From Youhaiella tibetensis (GTDB taxonomy: Bacteria > Pseudomonadota > Alphaproteobacteria > Rhizobiales > Devosiaceae), in the NCBI RefSeq assembly GCF_008000755.1, contig NZ_CP041690.1:1551260-1615259 (forward strand): a DNA stretch of 64,000 bases, read 5' to 3'. Shown here piece after piece: positions 59,716 to 64,000 of this stretch. The translations under genes and the position numbers were made by a program. The notes below the pieces were generated by a model, which did no database searches, was not told the DNA's origin, and saw only the letters and a program-made list of their open reading frames with translations. The stretch's first letter is position 1. Each line of letters opens with the position of its first letter.

Positions 59716-59821
59716 GCCGGCCGACTTTGGTACAGGGCGCCAAAACCGAGGATTTCCTGCCAATTTCCTCCGTGGTGAAAGGGAGTAACGTTTCCTTCAA
59801 ATCCAATGGGAGGAGAAGGAC

Positions 59822-60283
59822 GTGCATAAAGCTCTTGCCCGCCTGCTCGGAAGCATCATGCTCCTGGCAGGTCTTCTGACCGGACCGACCATCGCCCAGG
59901 ATGCCAACGCCTTCGTCATCGTGCCGGATCATCCCGGCGGGGTAGGCGTTTATGGCTGCTACAGGGCCAACCAGCCCCTCTATGGGCCCTACATTCTCAG
60001 CTTCTGCCTCGAACGGCGCGGCACCTACCAGGTGCGCGGCGGCGGCGTGCGTTGCGACGGGCGCCTGACCTGGCACACGGCCGGTCGCGACGTGCTCGTC
60101 GATATCCAGCGCGCTTCGTGCGGCGGCGGCGTCGCCTGGGAGGCCGCCACTATGGATTGCCGCCCGACGGGACGTTCGATGGGCGTCGTCGGCCAATTGA
60201 TGCGGCTTTCGTCCCTGCGTTGCACCTATCGCCCGACCGTTCGGTTCAAGGGACCGCGCGTGTTCACGGCCAACCGCATCTAG
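59822..60283 (+). CDS. Small secreted cysteine-containing protein
   Basis: 153 residues from a GTG with AGGAG upstream. A signal peptide (about residues 1-26) precedes DANAFVIVPDHPGG and a domain with six cysteines, likely disulfide-bonded in the periplasm or outside. No known domain recognised. The motif FVIVPDxPGG recurs at the mature start of the next gene's product. Confidence 0.65.
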   Translation: MHKALARLLGSIMLLAGLLTGPTIAQDANAFVIVPDHPGGVGVYGCYRANQPLYGPYILSFCLERRGTYQVRGGGVRCDGRLTWHTAGRDVLVDIQRASCGGGVAWEAATMDCRPTGRSMGVVGQLMRLSSLRCTYRPTVRFKGPRVFTANRI

Positions 60284-60297
60284 TGAGGAGAGTACCG

Positions 60298-60942
60298 ATG
60301 ATGCCACTGAAAGTGTTGCGCTCGCTGCTGTTGGCGGTCGCCCTGGGATCGGGTCTGGGTGGCATCGGCGTGGCGTTGGCCATCGAGCCGTTCGTGATCG
60401 TGCCTGACACACCGGGAGGCGGTGGAGGTGGTGGCGGAGCCATGCGTGGCAACGCCGTCGCCACGGCCAACGTCAACGTGCGCCAGGGCCCGGGCACCAA
60501 CCATCGCGTCGTGGACGTGCTACAGCGCGGGGAGAGCGTGCACATCGTGCGGTGCCAGAACAACTGGTGCCTGATCGACCATCGCGGGCCATCCGGCTGG
60601 GTCTCGGCGAACTATCTGCGCGAGGTGGTCGACACCGGACGTCCGGGCGGTGGCGGCGGGCCGATCGGCGGCCCGATCGGTGGCGGAGGCTCGAACCGCC
60701 TGGTCTGCTTCTTCGAGGGCGCCGATTTCCGCGGCCCGAATTTCTGTGCAAGGCCCGGCGAAAGCGATCGGAACCTGGGGGCCTGGGGCCGCCGGATCAT
60801 GTCCATCCGCATAGATGGACGGGCGGCCGTCGATGTCTGCACGCAGCGGAACTTCGGGAACTGCTCGACCTTCCGCAGCGACGTGCGCGTACTCAACCGG
60901 ATGCTGCAGAACAATGTCGGATCGTTCTACGTGCATCGCTAA
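60298..60942 (+). CDS. Secreted SH3b plus crystallin/I36-like protein
   Basis: 214 residues. Signal peptide to about ALA at 31, then FVIVPDTPGG and a glycine run, a bacterial SH3 domain (ANVNVRQGPGTNHRVVDVL to GWVSANYLREV), a Gly/Pro linker and a C-terminal domain with FFEGADFRGPNFC resembling beta/gamma-crystallin or protease-inhibitor I36 proteins. SH3b domains often bind cell wall. Starts 14 bases after the previous stop; probably one operon. Confidence 0.75.
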   Translation: MMPLKVLRSLLLAVALGSGLGGIGVALAIEPFVIVPDTPGGGGGGGGAMRGNAVATANVNVRQGPGTNHRVVDVLQRGESVHIVRCQNNWCLIDHRGPSGWVSANYLREVVDTGRPGGGGGPIGGPIGGGGSNRLVCFFEGADFRGPNFCARPGESDRNLGAWGRRIMSIRIDGRAAVDVCTQRNFGNCSTFRSDVRVLNRMLQNNVGSFYVHR

Positions 60943-60956
60943 CAACGAGGTGTGAG

Positions 60957-61247
60957 ATGATTACCAGAAGACGCGGCCCGAGCCTTGTCGGGCGAACAGC
61001 ACAAACCGTGGCTCGCACCGCCGTAATTGCCGGCACGGCCACTGCCGTCTCCGGCAAGGTCGCGGCGCGTCAGGCGGGCGGCAGCGCGCCGGCCGCAGGA
61101 GCACCGCCCGCCACGCCCGAACCTGCGGCGCCCGCCGGTCTCAGCCAGGAGGCCATGGCGCAGTTGGAAAAGCTGGCCGACCTCCATAAGTCGGGAATCC
61201 TGACCGATGAGGAATTCGCCGCGCAGAAGGCCCGCATTCTCCAATAG
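60957..61247 (+). CDS. SHOCT-domain protein
   Basis: 96 residues. A basic start, a weakly hydrophobic segment, an Ala/Pro-rich linker and a C-terminal SHOCT motif (LEKLADLHKSGILTDEEFAA). 14 bases behind the previous gene. Function unknown. Confidence 0.75.
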   Translation: MITRRRGPSLVGRTAQTVARTAVIAGTATAVSGKVAARQAGGSAPAAGAPPATPEPAAPAGLSQEAMAQLEKLADLHKSGILTDEEFAAQKARILQ

Positions 61248-61282
61248 GGGTGGGCCTAAGGGCAGTTGAATCAATCTATGAA

Positions 61283-61327
61283 GAAGGCCGGCATCCCGAT
61301 TCAAAATCAAAGGGATAGCCGGCCTTC
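61283..61327. terminator. Bidirectional terminator between the SHOCT gene and murQ
   Basis: GAAGGCCGGCATCCC (61283-61297) pairs with GGGAT-A-GCCGGCCTTC (61312-61327) except for one bulged A; the loop is AT-rich. It lies between two convergent genes and can act in both directions. Confidence 0.75.
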
Positions 61328-61340
61328 GTGATTCAGATTG

Positions 61341-62222
61341 TCAGCGGGTGAGCGCGGCGCGCAGGTTCCCGTTGGCCGACGCGATGACGGCCAAGGCATC
61401 ATCCCTGGAAAGACCCAGGGTCAGCATCACCACAGCCGTCTTGATCACCCGGCCGGCTTCCTCGAACGCCTTGGTGGCCGTTTCGAGATCCGTGTCGGTC
61501 AGGTCGGCGACCATGAGCGCGCCACGCTCGCGCAGCTTGGCGTTGGTGGCCTGCATCTCCACCATCTTGCCGCGATAGACGAAACCGAGCCGGATCATGA
61601 CACCGGTTGAAATGCAGTTGAGCGCAGCCTTCTGGGCGGTGCCGGCCTTCATGCGGGTGGAGCCGGCGAGAATTTCGGGGCCCGTCTCGATGAGGATAGG
61701 CAATTCGCAGGCCTCGCCGACGCGCCCGCCGCGATTGTTGTAGATGCCGATGGTGAGGGCGCCGATCTGTCGGGCATGCTTGAGGCCCGAGATGACGTAG
61801 GGCGTGCGCCCGCTCGCTGCGACGCCGATGACGACGTCGTTGGGGCCGACCGCGACGCCATCCAGGTCGGCCACCGCAGCGGCCTCGTCATCCTCCGCGC
61901 CTTCCTTGGCGCGCAGGAAGGCGCCTTCGCCGCCCGCCATGAGGCTGACGGCGCGGCTGGCGGGCCAGTTGAAGGTCGGTGTCAGTTCCGCCGCGTCCTG
62001 GGTCGAAATGCGCCCTGACGTGCCGGCGCCGATGTAGACGAGACGTCCACCGGCAGCCAGGCGCTCCGCGCTCAGGTCGATGGCCTTGCGGATTGCCTGG
62101 CTGGCAGCCTGCACGGCGCCGATCGCGTAATACTGGCCTTCGAGAATGCCGGCCACGAGATCGGACGTGCTCCAGTCCTCAAGCGTGGCGTACCGGGAGG
62201 AGGCAGTTTCTGTGGTCGACAT
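61341..62222 (-). CDS. murQ: N-acetylmuramic acid 6-phosphate etherase
   Basis: 293 residues. SIS fold with YIGAGTSGRISTQDAAELTPTF and the conserved MAGGEGAFLRAKEGAEDD and STRMKAGTAQKAALNCIST. Cleaves the lactyl ether of MurNAc-6-P to GlcNAc-6-P and lactate. Last gene of the leftward operon, 3 bases behind the kinase gene. Confidence 0.95.
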   Translation of the reverse strand: MSTTETASSRYATLEDWSTSDLVAGILEGQYYAIGAVQAASQAIRKAIDLSAERLAAGGRLVYIGAGTSGRISTQDAAELTPTFNWPASRAVSLMAGGEGAFLRAKEGAEDDEAAAVADLDGVAVGPNDVVIGVAASGRTPYVISGLKHARQIGALTIGIYNNRGGRVGEACELPILIETGPEILAGSTRMKAGTAQKAALNCISTGVMIRLGFVYRGKMVEMQATNAKLRERGALMVADLTDTDLETATKAFEEAGRVIKTAVVMLTLGLSRDDALAVIASANGNLRAALTR

Positions 62223-62225
62223 GGT

Positions 62226-63125
62226 CTATTCCGTAACGTGGTGGGTGCGCGCCATTTGCGCGGCATGGAGAGCGGCGTCCGTCTCGGGGAACGATACGTC
62301 CTGGCCGGGGAGGGCCGCCAGCAGAGATTGCTTGATCGCTGGATGCAGCCTGATGACACCCCCGACATAACCGATCGGCAGCTTCTGCGTGCGCTTGACG
62401 AGGGCGAGGCCAAGCCGGGCGAGTTCTACGCCGGCGTCGGCCAGAATGCGAAGGGCGAGCGGATCGCCCGCTTCGGCTGCCGCTGCGACCTTCTGGGCCA
62501 ACTGGCCGATCTGGCCGCGGTCGCCCCCGTAAACGAAGGCGCGGGTATCGTCCCAGCTCGACCCGCCCATGGCCTCAAAGAGGGTGACGGCAAGGATCGA
62601 GGCTTCGGCCGGGCCGCCGGTTTCATCGATGCGGCGATAGATGAGATCGAGGGCGCGCAACGCGATCCAGGTGCCTGAGCCACCGTCGTCGATCAGCAGC
62701 CCGCGGCCGCCGACCCGGATGGTGTTCCCGTCGGCAAAGAGATGAAGGCCGACCGAGCCCGTACCGGCCGCGATGAGGTGCCCCGTTCCCGGCGCGAAAA
62801 CGGCGCGATAAGCGAGTTCCATATCGTCCATGGTGAGGACGGACTCGCGCGGCGTGCCCAGGAGATCCGCGACCATGACCTTGACGTCGTCATAGGCCCG
62901 CGGCCCCAAGCCAGTCGCCCCGATCGTGACGACCGCCGGGCGGGCGCCCGAGACGCTCGCGATCTCGGCCAGCACGGCGGCAAGCTTTTCACGCTCGACC
63001 GGATTGAACGTGTGCCCGGTGGCGCCGCCAGAGGCGCCACGCGCGGCAACAGCGCCATCTTCGGCCAAAAGCACCCAGCGCGAAGCGGTGCCGCCGATAT
63101 CAATGCCGAGAAATCCCTGGCTCAT
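62226..63125 (-). CDS. BadF/BadG-family N-acetylhexosamine kinase
   Basis: 299 residues from the ATG at 63125 (MSQGFLGIDIGGTASRWVLL), overlapping nanE by ATGA. GIDIGGTAS is the first phosphate loop, IAAGTGSVGL the second and DDGGSGTWIALRAL the adenosine region, as in eukaryote-type GlcNAc kinases and MurK. With MurQ next to it, MurNAc or GlcNAc is the likely substrate. Confidence 0.88.
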   Translation of the reverse strand: MSQGFLGIDIGGTASRWVLLAEDGAVAARGASGGATGHTFNPVEREKLAAVLAEIASVSGARPAVVTIGATGLGPRAYDDVKVMVADLLGTPRESVLTMDDMELAYRAVFAPGTGHLIAAGTGSVGLHLFADGNTIRVGGRGLLIDDGGSGTWIALRALDLIYRRIDETGGPAEASILAVTLFEAMGGSSWDDTRAFVYGGDRGQIGQLAQKVAAAAEAGDPLALRILADAGVELARLGLALVKRTQKLPIGYVGGVIRLHPAIKQSLLAALPGQDVSFPETDAALHAAQMARTHHVTE

Positions 63126-63796
63126 CGCGTCCCCAGGACTTCCCGGGCAAAGACCTTGGTGATCTCGCGCGGGTTGGTGATCATCGTGCCGACGACCACG
63201 GCATAAGCGCCCGCGTCGATGGCGGCGCGCGCCAGTTCCGGCGTGTTGTAGCGCCCCTCGGCTACGATGGGGGCCTCGACCCGAGCCGCCAGCGCGCGCA
63301 CCAGATAGAGATCGGGGCCGGGCGTCTTGGTCGTGTATTCGGTGTAGCCCGAGAGCGTGGTCGAGATGTAGGTCGCGCCCATCTTTTCTGCCGCGATGCC
63401 CTCTTCGAGAGTCGAAATGTCGGCGAAGACTTCGGCACCCAGTTCGTCGCGGATACGGCGGACCAGGGTTTCGGGAGGCTCGCCGTCCCGCGCGCGGGGC
63501 GTGCAATCGAGCGCAATGATGTCGGCGCCGGCATCGACAAGCGCCTTGGCGGAAGCGAAGTCAGGGGTGATGTAGACGGGGTAGGTGTCAGAAAACACCT
63601 TGTTGATCCCGATCACCGGCAAGCCGGCTGCCTTGACCGCCCGCACGTCTTCCGGGCCGTTGGCCCGGATGCCCGCAGCCCCGCCGTCGCGCGCTGCAAG
63701 CGCCATGGCCCCCATATATTGCGGCCCGTGCAGGGGATTGTCGGCGCGCGCCTGGCACGAGACGATGAGCGCCCCCTTGGGAAGCTTGTAGTTCAT
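63122..63796 (-). CDS. nanE: Putative N-acetylmannosamine-6-phosphate 2-epimerase
   Basis: 224 residues, TIM barrel of the NanE family: LIVSCQARADNPLHGP, GAAGIRANGPEDVRAV, IIALDCTPRARDGEP and ADISTLEEGIAAEKMGATYI. Converts ManNAc-6-P to GlcNAc-6-P. Its presence suggests that the operon also handles ManNAc or sialic acid-derived sugar. ATGA overlap with the permease gene. Confidence 0.92.
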   Translation of the reverse strand: MNYKLPKGALIVSCQARADNPLHGPQYMGAMALAARDGGAAGIRANGPEDVRAVKAAGLPVIGINKVFSDTYPVYITPDFASAKALVDAGADIIALDCTPRARDGEPPETLVRRIRDELGAEVFADISTLEEGIAAEKMGATYISTTLSGYTEYTTKTPGPDLYLVRALAARVEAPIVAEGRYNTPELARAAIDAGAYAVVVGTMITNPREITKVFAREVLGTR

Positions 63797-64000
63797 TTGA
63801 CGGCTCCGGCAGTCATGCCGTTGATGAACTGGCGCGACAGGATGATGTAGATGAGGATGATCGGGGCCGCGGAGAGGGTCAGGCCCGCGAACAGCACGCC
63901 CCAGTCGGTGGTGTATTCGCCCATGAAGCTAGTCAGGCCCTGCGGCAGCGTCTTGAGGTTGTCGTTCTGGATGAAGACCAGCGGGAAGAAGAAGTCGTTC
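63793..64000 (-). CDS. Sugar ABC permease, C-terminal part
   Basis: The last 68 residues of a MalG-type permease run off the right edge: NDFFFPLVFIQ, then LPQGLTSFMGEYTTDWGVLFAG and the final helix ending LSRQFINGMTAGAVK. It is upstream of nanE in the same operon, so the operon begins with an importer outside the window. Confidence 0.9.
   Translation of the reverse strand, partial: NDFFFPLVFIQNDNLKTLPQGLTSFMGEYTTDWGVLFAGLTLSAAPIILIYIILSRQFINGMTAGAVK

Noticed and set aside
63126-63506. Extension of the kinase gene into nanE
   Set aside because: The kinase family start GIDIGG follows directly after the ATG at 63125; the rest is a shadow of nanE.

Overview
The window is a 64 kb stretch of a high-GC, gene-dense chromosome. 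The gene content points to an alphaproteobacterium of the Hyphomicrobiales, perhaps Devosia-like: many CUT1-type sugar ABC importers with LacI/RpiR regulators, ExoD, a tripartite TctCBA transporter, alphaproteobacterial-type promoters and very tight operons with ATGA/GTGA overlaps. The taxon is inferred from gene content only. I saw no rRNA, tRNA, CRISPR array, insertion sequence or prophage. No stretch above 300 bases lacks a gene.

Layout. 2-4912: 3' part of a giant VCBS/VWA/RTX protein for type I secretion. 5092-7213: an APC permease and a small EamA transporter, separated by a leader region with a good candidate small RNA. 7210-10228: flavin-dependent aromatic hydroxylase HpaBC with a divergent AraC regulator. 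10307-13330: an unrecognised two-gene unit (GNAT-like protein plus a large protein with two C-terminal membrane helices). 13331-19416: a PotABCD-type importer, a DmpA-type aminopeptidase and an RpiR regulator. 19592-23990: small housekeeping or unknown genes (SHOCT protein, FAD monooxygenase, ExoD, DUF763, DUF488).

23982-38616 is a carbohydrate island. It holds one LacI regulator next to a decayed gene, then a second LacI gene divergent from a 12 kb operon: NagB-like deaminase, SIS protein, NagA, ceramidase-like hydrolase, sugar ABC importer, AGE-type epimerase, ABC ATPase, fructuronate reductase-type dehydrogenase and mannonate dehydratase. Two palindromic operators with core GCAACCGGTTGC lie before the first gene and before the binding-protein gene. 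The enzymes suggest a substrate that yields both an amino sugar and a hexuronate.

38860-45225 holds TctCBA, a solute-binding protein and the divergent TctD/TctE-type two-component system. 45229-51600 is a LacI-controlled operon for uptake and intracellular cleavage of a glycan by a DUF2961 (GH172) enzyme. Its LacI is a close paralogue of the one at 24 kb, and both carry the same 12-bp tandem operator upstream. 51807-59715 is a complete kdpFABCDE potassium system with an extra 29-residue membrane peptide before kdpF and TTTACGC repeats that fit a KdpE site. 59822-61247 holds two secreted proteins sharing an N-terminal FVIVPD motif and a SHOCT protein. 61341-64000 is the end of an amino-sugar operon (ABC permease, NanE, BadF-type kinase, MurQ). 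Its product GlcNAc-6-phosphate could be finished by NagA/NagB of the 26-29 kb operon.

The most interesting items are the uncharacterised GNAT plus membrane-protein pair, the GH172 importer operon with its shared-operator paralogue, the amino sugar plus hexuronate operon, the candidate sRNA at 6651-6720, the peptide upstream of kdpF, and four convergent gene pairs whose stop codons interlock in a shared CTAG.
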